From Inia geoffrensis (Eukaryota > Chordata > Mammalia > Artiodactyla > Iniidae), in assembly GCA_036417435.1 (NCBI GenBank), contig CM070901.1, forward strand, positions 3,260,001 through 3,324,000: a DNA stretch of 64,000 nt, read 5' to 3'. This document shows positions 1 through 11,800 of the stretch, piece after piece. Both the position numbers and the translations under genes were made by a program. The number at the start of each line of letters is the position of its first letter. Position 1 is the first letter of the stretch. The notes under the pieces are model-generated. The model had not been told where the DNA came from, made no database searches, and saw nothing but the letters and a program-made list of their open reading frames with translations.

Positions 1-179
1 GACCTCTTAGTACAGGTTAGGACAGATGATAGAGCCTTTGCCCAAGTCTGCCTCAGGATATGTACTTTGGGAGCCCTGCGCTGACACGTAAGCAGTGTGG
101 CTACCCTGAGGACACATGATGGAGAGCTTACACGGACAGGGCACATGTAGACTGAGGGAGGAGCCTGAGAAGCCCAGGT

Positions 180-415
180 GTTCTTTCCCTCAGCTGTTTG
201 ACCCTCCCAGTACCACCTGCTAGACTTGTGAGTGAACTTTAAGATGATCTCATTTCTGGGCTTTGAGCATCCCTAGCTGAAACCGAGTAGAGCAGAGATG
301 AGCCTTTTTCTGGGTGTCCTGTCTGAAACCCTGACCCAGGACCATAATATACAGTTGATTTATGCCACTAAGTTTTGTGGTAGATTGTTATGCATTCATA
401 GTATCTGGAATAGAT
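180..415 (+). mobile_element. MaLR/MLT1-like LTR, 3' portion
   Basis: The end of this block carries the typical 3' end of mammalian MaLR LTRs: a 'gccactaagttttg' motif at about 367, followed by 'ttgttatgcattcatagtatctgg'-like sequence. These LTRs are relics of ERVL-related retroviruses and are non-coding. The 5' boundary is unclear and may extend to position 1. Subfamily not determined. Confidence 0.55.
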
Positions 416-479
416 TTTTGTAGTAGGAGTAGAAAACTGCCATAACACAACTGAAAACATGACACTTTGGGACCACAAT

Positions 480-870
480 AAAGATGAAAAGAAGCTGGAA
501 GGACCTTGAAGAAAGTGTTAAAGAAATTTTAAAGGGCCACAAAAAGACTGTTAGTTAATGTTTAATGACCCTCAAGGAAGCTGCTAGTGAGGACTAAAAG
601 GTAAATGAGGAAAAGATTTTGGGAAGATGAAGGGAAACTTGCTATATAGTGGCAAATGTTAGCAACACTGTTACCAGAGGCTACCAGGAAAATAAAAAAT
701 AACCCTACTGGACAGGATGCTCTAGATGACATCCAGCAGGGGATTGAAGGTGCCACTTGGCTTCTTACTGCTTATAGTAAAGTGTGGGAGAAAAGAAAAA
801 AAAAAAAAGGTAAACTAAAGGAAGAACTTTTAAATATAAAAGATCCAGGGCTTGCTAGGTTTTAAACAAA
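480..870 (+). other. Possible MaLR internal remnant
   Basis: This purine-rich stretch directly follows the LTR and vaguely resembles MaLR internal sequence. It contains a 69-codon open frame (656-865) with a lysine-rich middle and a poly(A) run at 789-809. I do not recognise the protein and would not call it a gene. Confidence 0.3.
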
Positions 871-3705
871 ACATTCTCATTATTAGTCTCTCAGAGATTT
901 TAAAATTAAGAAAAGGCCTCAGAGCAGAGATCAAATCCATGAAGTGGCTGTAAGATCTTTTATGAAGAAATATTTATGGTTGTGCCTCTGTATAATATTA
1001 ACATGCAAGACATGTGCAGTATGTATCTTTTTCTTCATTTCAGAGGGGTTCAATAGAGTGTCTCAGACATGGTAGTGCTAAAAAAATTCGTTCCTTTTTC
1101 AACTGTGTTATCCAGTGCACCATTTGTCAATCAAAGCATGTCAACCACTGGTGTCCATATTTAAACTACTAAGGGGAGAGGACAGAAACGAAGAAATAAA
1201 TCAACCAACTGTTAGTCACAGTAAATTTTCCTCCTTTTTCCTTTATCACTCATCAAGCATGAACTAATACGAAGCCACCGGGCAAATGGCCAAATGCCCA
1301 CTTTAATAGGCTCTTCTACTGACTTCTGAGAATCAATTCAATATTTAAGAAAACACACAACACTAAGATGATGTAGTGATGAAACATGTGATAACTCCAT
1401 AGGTAATTATAATAATCATTACTTCATTTGGAAAATACAAAATAATAGCATTGGATATTTTAATAGAAAAACATTCAATGGGCATCTTGTTTTTCTGCCA
1501 TTATGATCATATTGATTAAAGTGACCCAGGAAACACAAATAGTTAACGAAGACCAATGACATTGAGCTTTACTAGTAAGTACTTAAGCAACTCACCAATT
1601 ATTTAGAATGAGTTAAAATCAATTTCATGAGAATAAAGCAATAAATTGTGAAGAATTCAGAAAAAAAATGTTTACTCAGTTTCTTACCTGTCAGGCATGA
1701 TATTAACATTTAGTCTGGAAAGGAAAGCCATATGTAAACCCTGCTTTCAGGAAACACATGGAGAAGCAGGAGGAGAGATGTATCTGGGTGCAAGCTCATG
1801 TTTACCTACTACCTTATTTTTTACTTGATCTTATCACCTATGAGATTAGATGCTTATTTTCAGGATGGAGAGTGAATATTACAACTCTTTGTATTTCGAG
1901 TACCTTAGGAAATGGGTTGTGTGCACTCAGTAACTATGAATAATAAGTGAAGGAATGAATACGGAAGTGAATACTCAGACTGAGGAAAATATCCATGGGA
2001 AATATCAATACTTAAAGGACAAACATAGTATTGCAATTAATTGAAAGAAACATAGAGCATAGTTGAAAATATTAGAGAGGAGAGAATAATCAAGGGGAAA
2101 CACATTTGAGAGCAAAGGAGAGGGTAATAGATCCCCACCTGCAACTCATCACTAAGATATGTCAATTTACCATCCATATAATTTTAAATTAACTTTCTCC
2201 TACTCATTGCTACTGTCTTGGGTCAGTCCCTCACCACACTACTTTCTTAAGCCATTATGACAATCTGCTCACTCACCTTCATAGCATTATATTTTGGCCC
2301 TGTGAGTAAATCCCTCCTGTTTGGGAGAAACGTTTCCACTGGTTCTGAATCTGATACCCCAACCAGTTATCTGGGCAGTGTTTGAGCGTGAGTGTGCATA
2401 TGAGTGTGAGTATGTGTGTGCTGTGTGCACAAAAAAGTGCAGGTCCTCGTAAGAAAGCAGAATGCGGAGCCAACTATAAAGTTGATGCAGAGCCAACTAT
2501 AAAGTTGAAACCAGGAGACTTCACATCATTGGTCTAGTTCCTGAAATATATGGATTCCAACACAAAAGTAGAGTCCCAGTTGCATGCCGATGTTGTCAAG
2601 CAGCAAGAATATTTAAAATGATGTGAACCGACTAATAACATTCTTGGTTCACAAGGTAATAAGATAAATGTCCAATGATATAAAGCTTGTTGAAAGAAAT
2701 ACTGAATTATATACCACCAGCTATTTTTAATGTATAGTAAAAATAAGCTGTTAATGTTACAGATGAAGCATGTCTCAAGATGAATTGTTCATTTATTGCC
2801 TTAATTTCCCTAATTTTAGAACAGAAGGGAAGATGCCTTTACTCAGTATTTCCCCAGACTGTTCCTGATGCATCAGACAAATTCTGTATGATAAAATAAT
2901 TGGAAAAAGTTTTTGTTTACCAGTGAATATCAAATTATTACTAGATAATTTACCTGTTTTCAATACGTACTGCATTCAGGAATGTTTTGTGATTTAAGAT
3001 GTATAGGTGTTTACAGGAGATTTATAATTTGCTATCTAGTTACCATTATGACTTTTCAACCAGAGCTGTATTACAGGAGATAAATCACTGGAGTAAAACA
3101 TTCTGAGGGATCTTATATATATTTATACTACCCTATGCTTAAGAAAACTTAAACAGAGCATATAAATAGCTGAAACTGAGAAACTTGTAATGCATAACAA
3201 ACAAAGGGGTTTAATTTGGGAATATTACCAATCAGAACAATTTCTTCCAGGGTGAGTGAGAGGCAGAGAAGAAAGACCATCTCTAATAAGTACTTAATGA
3301 GTACTCTAACTTAAATCTAAATCCTGAAAACTTGCACACCTGTTGTTCTACTGAAGAGAAACAAATCTAAATTAACATGTAACTCAATCAATATGATGTG
3401 CTTCCAAATCAGTTACCTATTGGGGAAGTCTAATGCATGTTTACCATGAGGAATTATAATATTTTGGAACCCAGTGTTGACTGAAACCACCTATTGCTCT
3501 GCCTTAACTGAGGCAGCACTGTTTTCTGTATAACAATAAGGTAGATATTTCATAGAGGCTTAAAGCACCAACCTTCTTTCCTCCTCTGGCCCAAGATGTT
3601 AACATGGATCAAAAAATAATAACAATTAAAGTAAATTAAATTCTAATGCTATATCATTTGGTTGGGAGCTTATGATGGCTTTTCATTTTTGTGCACAGGT
3701 TTTCT
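871..3705. other. No gene recognised; AT-rich unique DNA
   Basis: No frame of more than about 70 codons shows family motifs, and I recognise no repeat apart from the short duplication at 2467. It is probably old, decayed intergenic sequence. Confidence 0.6.
2467..2508. repeat. 19-bp direct tandem duplication, period 23
   Basis: The block 'gagccaactataaagttga' occurs at 2467-2485 and again at 2490-2508, identical in both copies. It is a small local duplication with no evident function. Confidence 0.95.
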
Positions 3706-3707
3706 TT

Positions 3708-3840
3708 TTCTTTCTTTTTTTGAATTGAAGTATAGTTGATTTACAATGTTAGTGTTAGTTTCAGGTGTACAGCCAAGTGATTCAGTTATATAAATATATA
3801 ATACATGTTTTATATATTATATATTATATATATATTTAGG
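3708..3840 (-). mobile_element. L1 3' UTR fragment (5'-truncated)
   Basis: A T-rich start (3708-3721) is followed by the reverse complement of the cetartiodactyl L1 3' UTR: a 'gaagtatagttgatttacaatg' type motif, then 'ttagtttcaggtgtacag'. It ends in a (TA)n run at 3795-3836. Only the last 130 bp or so of the element is present. Confidence 0.78.
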
Positions 3841-5547
3841 CATAGTTTTGCATCGGCCTTGGATATCCATTTTAAAAATACTTACGTACACTTTTGAAGG
3901 TCAGATAGCTCAACTTCTTTATGCACAACCAGTAAAGGCTTGTTTCTAATTGCCTCATTTTCTTTCTTCTTTTTGAAATTTGCCTTTCTTCTGACATGTG
4001 TTCTTACTAGTAGCTTATTGGAGTTTAGTCAGCTGACCTGCTCATTTGGACTGTTCTAGAGTGATTTGTTTGCAAAAATAGTAAAAACTCAAGGTTTCTC
4101 AGTAGCACAGTTTTACTAGTAAAAACAAATTCTCAATTATCAATCACAGTTAGCCATACTGAGGCAGGTTTTTTCCTAGTTGTCCAAAGTGGATGAAACT
4201 TGAGCATGGCAGAAAAATGAATCTAATTCTTCCCTAATAACAAAGGTAAATGTGGAATAGGCATTTGACTGTTCAGAATCTTAGAATCTTGTGCACTGAT
4301 GCATTGAAAAATATTTTTTAAGAGGTGATTTTGTACCAAGTACTGGGGATAATATGGAGATCAAGACAGGCAAGATTTTGGCCATGATGGAGAAGAAGGG
4401 ATCAGATATCATGCTAGACCCTCTGCAGCATCCTGAACAAGTAGATATGTATGGAGACTGCTATTTCCTATGTTTATCAATTCCTCTAATTATTATAAAA
4501 AAATTCTTCCTTATGTGGATCTGGAATCTTTAAAGCTTCCACTCCTGTTTTTAATTCAGACTCTGTAGCTCCATAAAATAAACCTATCCCATTTTTATGG
4601 AGGAGACTTTCAAATTTAAAAAGATAGCTATCACATATCCTCTGACTTCTTTCTTAGGCTAAACATAGTCTTGTCTTCATCTACTCCTCACATGACATGT
4701 TATCACACTTCCTCACCTTTCGGAGTCACCTCCTTAGTATGCAGTGCAATTTGTCAATGTCATCATTCTATTGTGGCGTTTACAACTTTTAACCAAACTC
4801 CAGAAGCAGTCCAACTAGCACAAGATCAAAGAGGGGAAAACTGTGTCTTCCCTTACTATGTTAAATCTATCAAAAAAGCCTGAGATTGTGTTACATTTTA
4901 TTTTTCATCAAGAGGAGGAATGGTATGTTCCCTACAGCTTTAGACCCATCTTCTTTATACTGTTCACTTGAGGTCAGTTCTCTTGGCCCTCTTTGAAGTA
5001 TATAGAATTTGTCTCTCCTACGTTTTCTAGTGCCTGACTTGACTAATTGTTCTCTCTTGTCAAGGCCACCTTGATTTTGTAAATGACTCTCAGGTAACAT
5101 GCTGTCTCGTCCAGCTCAGGGCCAGCAGTTGGTTTGATCAGCATACTATCCATATCTTCTTCCAGTCATTGATAAAATGCCCATATTGTCTCTACCGGGA
5201 AATTCTTGATTTCCATCATAAGGATGAAAAAGTGAGCAAAAGAAGCAAAAAAAAAAAAATCCTAGGGGTATCTAGTCATCAACTGGTAGGTACATTTGCA
5301 TTAGGGCTTATGGAAGGGGATGCACCATAACTGAAAGGCAACCTCACCTGTCAAGGATGTGGGAGCACCCATGGGTTATTGTTTCAACTGTAATTTTCTG
5401 TGACCACATTCAGAGACCCATTCAGTTAGTTTGGGCTGATGCATTGGAATATGTAAATTAACAAGTTTCCCTTGCAATTGTGATGTAGGTGCCGGGGTGT
5501 CCCCTTTGTTGAGAAACAGTGACATATTGTAAATGTCACCAGCTTTA
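3841..5547. other. No gene recognised
   Basis: This is unique AT-rich sequence. Positions 4325-4400 resemble the 'accaagtactggggat' consensus of an ancient L2/MIR-type element, too weakly to delimit. There is an A-run at 5249-5261. The 70-codon frames at 4671 and 4891 show no recognisable domain. Confidence 0.55.
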
Positions 5548-5745
5548 AAGACAAATAAACTGGTTTCATATTCCAGCCCTGCCACTTATAAAGAAGACTT
5601 AGGACCAGTTAATTAGCCTCTCTAAGCATCAGTTTCCTCATTTGAAAAATTAGGATTTCAATACCTAACTCATAGTTTTAAATTAAGATTTAATCAAGAT
5701 AATAAATATAAAACACGGGGCACATAATAGGCACTAATTAAAGAG
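5548..5745 (+). mobile_element. MIR SINE
   Basis: The MIR order is visible: 'ccagccctgccactta' near 5573, the conserved core 'catcagtttcctcattt' near 5626, then the tail 'cacataataggcact' near 5721. MIRs are ancient mammalian tRNA-derived SINEs and are non-coding. Confidence 0.78.
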
Positions 5746-6245
5746 TATTTTTTCTCTTCTCTTACCAGTCACGAACCCAAGATGTAGGACTGTGGTCAGA
5801 CACTTCTAGAAAACAGTCTGTGTGGATCACAAATCATATAGTTACATCAGTAAGGCTGAGTGAGTGTAGAAGAGGATAAAAACGTGATCTCAACTGAGAC
5901 TGAAAAGTTCCTTATCCTTATAATTATTTATCTCATGAGTTTTTGCATCTTGAAGATAATAAATTTAAGAGTCATTAAAGTCTATAATACGGATATTACA
6001 CTGGGAGGATTTGCCAATGATGATGGCTTTACAGTTATATCTGGTAACACTTAAGATACAGTAGTTACTAGGTTCTACCATCCTTGTTTTCTGTAGCTTA
6101 AATAAAAATAGCAAATTATTGAAAAAATATTGATCATTACTACTCATTTCAAGATAGAGTTGAAAGTTTCTCTTATACATTATGCAAAATGCTCAGGTCT
6201 CAAAAATTTTCATCTTCTCTAAAGTAACTGACAGTATTTTAAAGC
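5746..6245. other. No gene recognised
   Basis: This is unique AT-rich sequence. It ends with the left target-site copy of the SINE at 6261. Confidence 0.55.
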
Positions 6246-6260
6246 AAATTATCTGCCCTT

Positions 6261-6463
6261 GGGCTTCCCTGGTGGCTCAGTGGTTGAGAGTCCGCCTGCC
6301 GATGCAGGGGACGCGGGTTCGTGCCCCGGTCGGGGAGGATCCCACATGCCGCGGAGCGGCTGGTCCCGTGAGCCATGGCCGCTGAGCCTGCGCGTCCGGA
6401 GCCTGTGCTCCGCAGCGGGAGAGGCCGCGGCAGTGAGAGGCCCATGTACCACACACACAAAAA
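6261..6463 (+). mobile_element. CHR-type (tRNA-Glu) SINE, near consensus
   Basis: The element starts 'gggcttccctggtggctcag' and includes an A box and a B-box-like 'gggttcgtgcc' at 6315. A CpG-rich body follows and it ends in an A-rich tail. A perfect 15-bp target-site duplication, 'aaattatctgccctt', flanks it at 6246-6260 and 6464-6478. The intact duplication and many surviving CpGs suggest a fairly young insertion. It is a non-autonomous element mobilised by L1; open frames across it are not genes. Confidence 0.96.
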
Positions 6464-6580
6464 AAATTATCTGCCCTTAATACTGTAACCTTCTGAGAAA
6501 GGTGTAGAGGCAGAAAGTAAAAACGTAAAATTATAGTCTCCAAATTATTCAATTGAGTGGATTTGGTGTGCATAGAATTT

Positions 6581-6707
6581 TTTTTTTCCTTTTTTTTTAG
6601 CCGTGCCACAAGGCATGTGGGATCTTAGTTCCCCAACCAGGGATCCAACCAGTGCCCCCTGCAGTGGAAGCACAGAGTCTTAACCACTGGACTGCAAGGG
6701 AAGCCCC
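6581..6707 (-). mobile_element. Short tRNA-derived SINE
   Basis: Reverse orientation: poly(T), then 'agccgtgccacaaggcatgt', 'gatccaaccagtgccccctg' and the terminal 'gcaagggaagcccc'. It is the short form that joins the tRNA-like head to a brief tail. The target-site duplication 'tggtgtgcatagaattt' occurs at 6564-6580 and 6708-6724. It lies 117 bp from the SINE at 6261, in opposite orientation. Confidence 0.93.
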
Positions 6708-6865
6708 TGGTGTGCATAGAATTTAATGAAGCCTCAAAGTCTTCCCAATTTGATTTTTATAACTAGAATTTCTACAAGTGATCCAAAAAAGGAAAAGAAA
6801 AAAAAAACTGTATTAAGAGAAAGATTATATCACTAGAGAAACAGAATGCAATAAGATCAGGTAGC

Positions 6866-7884
6866 TGAGGCGGAGTCAAGATGGCGGTGTGGGAAGACAC
6901 GAAGTTAGCATCTCCCCACAACTAGGGCTCCTACCAACTGCTGATGGGGGACTCTGATAGCCAAGGAGATGGGGGAACCCCAAAGTGAACCAGTAGGACG
7001 TGAGGGGACTGAGGTGGGGGGAGAAGTGGAGGCCAGACAGGATTGGCACCCCTGAGGCTGGGAGATCAGGAGAGGCAGGCAGGAGGGACTCTCTGGGAAG
7101 AGCAGGAGAGGAGCAGAGGGCAGCTGCTGGCCCACTTGGGCTGTGGAGCCTGCTGAGTTCCCAGGATGGTCCCCTGCCCTCCAAAGCCCATCCAGGTCAC
7201 ATGGGTACTTGGGGGCAGAGGTGAGGTCCCCTACCCTCTGAGACCAGGGGTGGAGGACATGCCTGGGCCCCTTCTATTCCTTGAGCCTAAGCCCCACCCA
7301 CCACAGCCCCCAGAGCCTTTTCCAGCCCTGTGGGTCCTGAGTATTAGCCCTGCCCACCACCCAAACCTCACCCTTGCTTAGGTCCCACCCTCCACAGCCA
7401 AGGCCTTCTGCCCCACACTTTTTCTTTCCTTTTCCCTCCTCCTCTTTTTTTACTACTGTGGTACTGATGTACCTTCTGGTTGTTGATTCATCTATATTTT
7501 TATTTTTACATTCTTTCTAACATATCTTTTAGTTTCCTAGCCTAATTTCATTTTTTACTTTGTTATTTTCTTTCTTCTTTTTTTTTTTTTTTTGGCCATC
7601 CCAGACAGCTTGTGAGATCTTGGTTCATGAGCCTGGGGTTGGGCTAAAACTCCTGTAGTGGGAGCTCTGAGTCCAAACCACTGAATTAACAGAGAACCTC
7701 AAACCCCAGGGAATATTCATCAGAGTGAGGTCTCATGGAGTTCCTCATTTCAGCACCAAGACCCAGCTCTACCCAATAGCCTACAAACTACAGTGTTGGA
7801 AGCCTCAGGCCAAACAACCAGTAACACAGGAATACAATCTCACTCATTAAAAAAAAAAAAAAAAAAAAAAAATGGCGAAAAAAA
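6866..7884 (+). promoter_or_regulatory. L1 5' UTR with YY1-type motif
   Basis: The element opens with 'aagatggcgg' at 6879-6888, matching the YY1 site that positions transcription starts in mammalian L1 promoters. The GC-rich leader (6900-7430) is followed by a pyrimidine-rich stretch (7420-7600), then 'ccaaacaaccagtaacacag' type sequence and a 23-nt A-run (7849-7871) just before ORF1. This is the internal promoter region. Whether it still drives transcription cannot be judged from sequence. Confidence 0.72.
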
Positions 7885-8776
7885 ATGTCACAGATGAAGG
7901 AGCAAAGGAGCAAAGTAAAAAGCTATAAGACCAAATAAATGAAGAGGAGGAAATAGGCAACCTACCTGAAAAATAATTCAGAGTAATGAAAGTAAAGATG
8001 ATCCAGAATCTCAGAAATAGGATGGAGGCAAGGATTGAGAAAATACAAGAAATGTTTAACAAAGACCTAGAAGAACTAAAGAACAAACAAACAGATGAAC
8101 AACATAATAACTGAAATGAAAAATACCCTAGAAGAATCAATAACAGAAAAACTGAGGCAGAAGAATGAATAAGTGAGCTGGAAGACAAAATGGTGAAAAT
8201 AACTGCCAAGGAGCAGAATAAAGAAAAAAGAATGAAAAGAATTGAAGACAATCTCAGAGACCTCAGGGACAACATGAAACACACCAACATTAAAATTATA
8301 GGGGTCCCAGAAGAAGGATAGAAAAAGAAAGAGACTGAACATATTTCAAGAGATTATAGTCGAAAACTTCCCTAACATGGGAAAGGAAATAGTCATCCAA
8401 GTCCAGGAAGTACACAGAGTCCCATACAAGATAAACCCCAGGTAAAACACACCAAGACACATATTAATCAAAATAACAAAAATTAAATTCAAAGAAAAAA
8501 TATTAAAAGCAGCAAGGGAAAACAAAAAATAACATACAAAAGAATCCCCATTAGGTTATCAGCTGATTTTTCAGCGAAACTCTGCAGGCCAGAAGGGAGT
8601 GGCAGGAAATACTTACAGTGATGAAAGAGAAAAAGCTGCAACCAAGAGTACTCTACCTGGCAAGGATCTCATTCAGATTCGATGGAGGAGTCAAAAGCTT
8701 TTCCAACAAGCAAAAGCTAAGAGAATTCAGCACCACCAAACCAGCATTACAACAAATGCTAAAGAAACTTCTCTAA
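7885..8776 (+). pseudogene. L1 ORF1 relic (ORF1p-type RNA-binding protein)
   Basis: The relic starts at the ATG at 7885 with an MSQMKEQ-like N-terminus and ends with TAA at 8774-8776. In intact elements ORF1p is a trimeric coiled-coil RNA-binding chaperone that coats L1 RNA. Here the charged coiled-coil part (about 7960-8280) and the C-terminal part (8480-8770) are recognisable by nucleotide similarity to L1 consensus. The frame is broken by early stops (for example near 7935) and indels, so no continuous product is possible. The open frame at 8599-8844 is out of frame with the ancestral ORF1. About 60 bp separate it from ORF2, as in intact elements. Confidence 0.86.
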
Positions 8777-8834
8777 GTGGGAAACATAAGAGAAGAAAAA
8801 GACCCACAGAAACAAACCCAAAACAATTAAGAAA

Positions 8835-11800
8835 ATGGGAATAGGAAAATACATATTGATAATAACCTTGAACATAAATGGATTAAATGCCCCAACCAAA
8901 AGACACAGACTGAACTGAATGGATACAAAAACAAGACCCATATATATGCTGTCTACAAGGGACCCACTTTAGACCTAGGGACACATACAGACTGAAAGTG
9001 AGGGGATGGAAAAGGATATTCCACGCAAATGGAAATCAAAAGAAAGCTGGAGTAGCAATACTCATATCAGATAAAATAGACTTTAAAATAAAGATTGTTA
9101 CAAGAGGTAAGGAAGGACAGTACATAATGATCAAAGGATCAAGCCAAGAAGAAGATATAACAATTATAAATGGTTATGCACCCAACATAGGAGCACCTCA
9201 ATACATAAGGCAAATGCTAACCATAAAAGAAGAAATTGACAGTAACACAATAATTGTAGGGGACTTTAACCCCCCACTTACACCAATGGACAGATCATCA
9301 AAACAGAAAATACTTAAGGATAAACAAGCTTTAAATGACACAATAGACCAGATAGATTTAATTGATATTTATAGGACATTCCACCCAAAAGTGGCAGAAT
9401 ACACTTTCTTCTCAAGTGCTCATGGAACATTCTCCAGGATAGATCACATCTTGGGTCACAAATCAGACCTCTGAAAATTTAAGAATATTGAAATTGTATG
9501 AAGCATCTTTCTGACCACAATGCTATGAGACTGGAAATCAATTACAGGAATAAAACTGTAAAAAACACAAATATATGGAGGCTACATAGTGTGCTATTAA
9601 TAGCCAAGAGATCACTGAAGAAATCAAAGAGGAAATAGAATGATATAGAGAAACAAATGACAACAAAAACATCATGACCCAAAACCTATGGGACACAGCA
9701 AAAACAGTTCTAAAAGGGAAGTTTATAGCAATTCAATCTCCCTTCAAGAAACAAGAAAAATCTCAAATAAACAATCTAACCCTATGCTTAAAACAACTAG
9801 AGGAAGAAGAACAAAGAAAACCCAGTCAGTAGAAGGAAAGAAATCATAAAGATTAGAGCAGAAATAAATGAAATAGAAACAAAGAAAACAATAGCAAAGA
9901 TCAATAAAACTAAAAGCTGGTTCTTTGAGAAGATAGACAAAATTGATAATCCATTAGCCAAACTCATCAAGAAAAAGAGGAAGAGGACGCAAACCAATAA
10001 TATTAGAAAGGAAAAAGGAGAAACTACAACTGACACTGCAGAAATACAAAGGATTATAAGAGACTACTACAAAAAAGTATATGCCAATAAAATAGACAAC
10101 CATGAAAAAATGGACAAATTCTTGTAAAGGTACAATTTTCCAAGACTGAACCAGGAAGAATTAGAAACTATGAACAGACCTATCACAAGTAATGAAATTG
10201 AACCCATAATTAAAAATCTTCCAACAAACAAAAGTCCAGGACACATGGCTTTACAGGTGAATTCTATCAAACATTTAGAGAAGAGCTAACACCGATCCCT
10301 CTCAAACTCTTCCAAAAAATTGCAGAGGGAGAAGCACTCCCAAATTCATTCTACAAAGTCATCATTACCCTGATACCAAAACCAGAAAAAGATATCACAA
10401 AAAAAGAAAATTATAGACTGATATCATAGATGAACATAGATGCAAAAATCCTGAACAAAATACTAGGAAGCAGAGTCCAACAGCACATTAAAAGGATCAT
10501 ACACCGTGATCAATTGGGATTTATGTCAGGGTTGCAAGGATTCTTCAATATATGCAAATCAATCAATGTGATACACAACATTAACAAATTAAGGAATAAA
10601 GACCATATGATCTCAATAGATGCAGAAAAAGCTTTTGACAAAATTCAACACCCATTTATGATAAAAACCCCCCAGAATATGGACATAGAGGAAACCTACC
10701 TCAACAAAATAAAGGCCATATATGACAAACCCACAGCAAGCATCATACTCAATGGTGAAAAACTGAAAGCATTTCCATTAAGATCAGGAACAAGACAAAG
10801 ATGTCCACTCTCACCACTCTTATTCAACATAGTTTTGGAAGTTTTAGCCATGACAATCAGAGAAGAAAAATAAATAAAAGGAATACAAATTGGAAAAGAA
10901 GAAGTAAAACTGTCACTGTTTGCAGATGACATGATACTATACATAGAAAATCCTAAAGATGCCACCAGAAAACTACTAGAACTAATCAATGAATCTGGTA
11001 AGATTGCAGGATACAAAATTAATGCCCAGAAATCTCTGGCATTCGTATACACGAACAATGAAAAATCAGAAAAAGAAATTAAGGAAACACTCCCATTTAC
11101 CATTGCAACAAAAAGAATAAAATACCTCAGAATAAACCTGTCTAAGGAGGTGAAAGACTTGTACTCAGAAAATATAAAACACTGATGAAAGAAATCAAAG
11201 ATGATATAAACAGATGGAGAAATATACCATGTTCTTGGATGGGAAGAATGAATATTGTGAAAATGACTATACTACCCAAAGCAATCTACAGATTCAATGC
11301 AATCCCTATCAAACTACCAATGGCATTCTTCACAGAATTAGAACAAAATATTTCACAATTCTTATGGAAACACAAAAGACCCCAAATAGCCAAAGCAATC
11401 TTGAGAAAGAAAAACAGAGTTGGAGGGATCAGGCTCTCCAACTTCAAGCAGTACCACAAAGCTACAATAATTAAGAAAGTGTGGTACTGGCACAAAAACA
11501 GAAATATAGATCAATGGTACAGGTTAGAATGCCCAGAGATAAACCCACGCACATATGGGCACCTAATTTATGACAAAGGAGGCAAGAACACACAATGGAG
11601 AAAAGACAGCCTCTTCAATAAGTGATGCTGGGAAAAGTGGACAGCTACATGTAAAAGAATGAAATTAGAACAACCCTAACACCATACGCAAAAATAAACT
11701 CCAGTGGATTAAATACTTAAATGTAAGACTAGACGCTATAAAACTCTTAGAGGAAAACACAGGAAAAACACCCTTTGAGATTAACCACAGCAAAATCTTT

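Noticed and set aside
6261..6340. tRNA gene candidate in SINE heads
   Set aside because: The A and B boxes are tRNA-like, but the acceptor and anticodon stems do not form a proper tRNA. These are SINE promoters.
6239..6609. Overlapping ORFs on both strands around 6240-6610
   Set aside because: All are read-throughs of CHR SINEs, whose CpG-rich body lacks stops in several frames. The same applies to 39585-39969 and 48674-49254.
7847..8342. Phe/Ser/Leu-rich minus ORFs resembling membrane proteins
   Set aside because: They are the antisense of A-rich L1 ORF1 sequence, which always gives hydrophobic frames.
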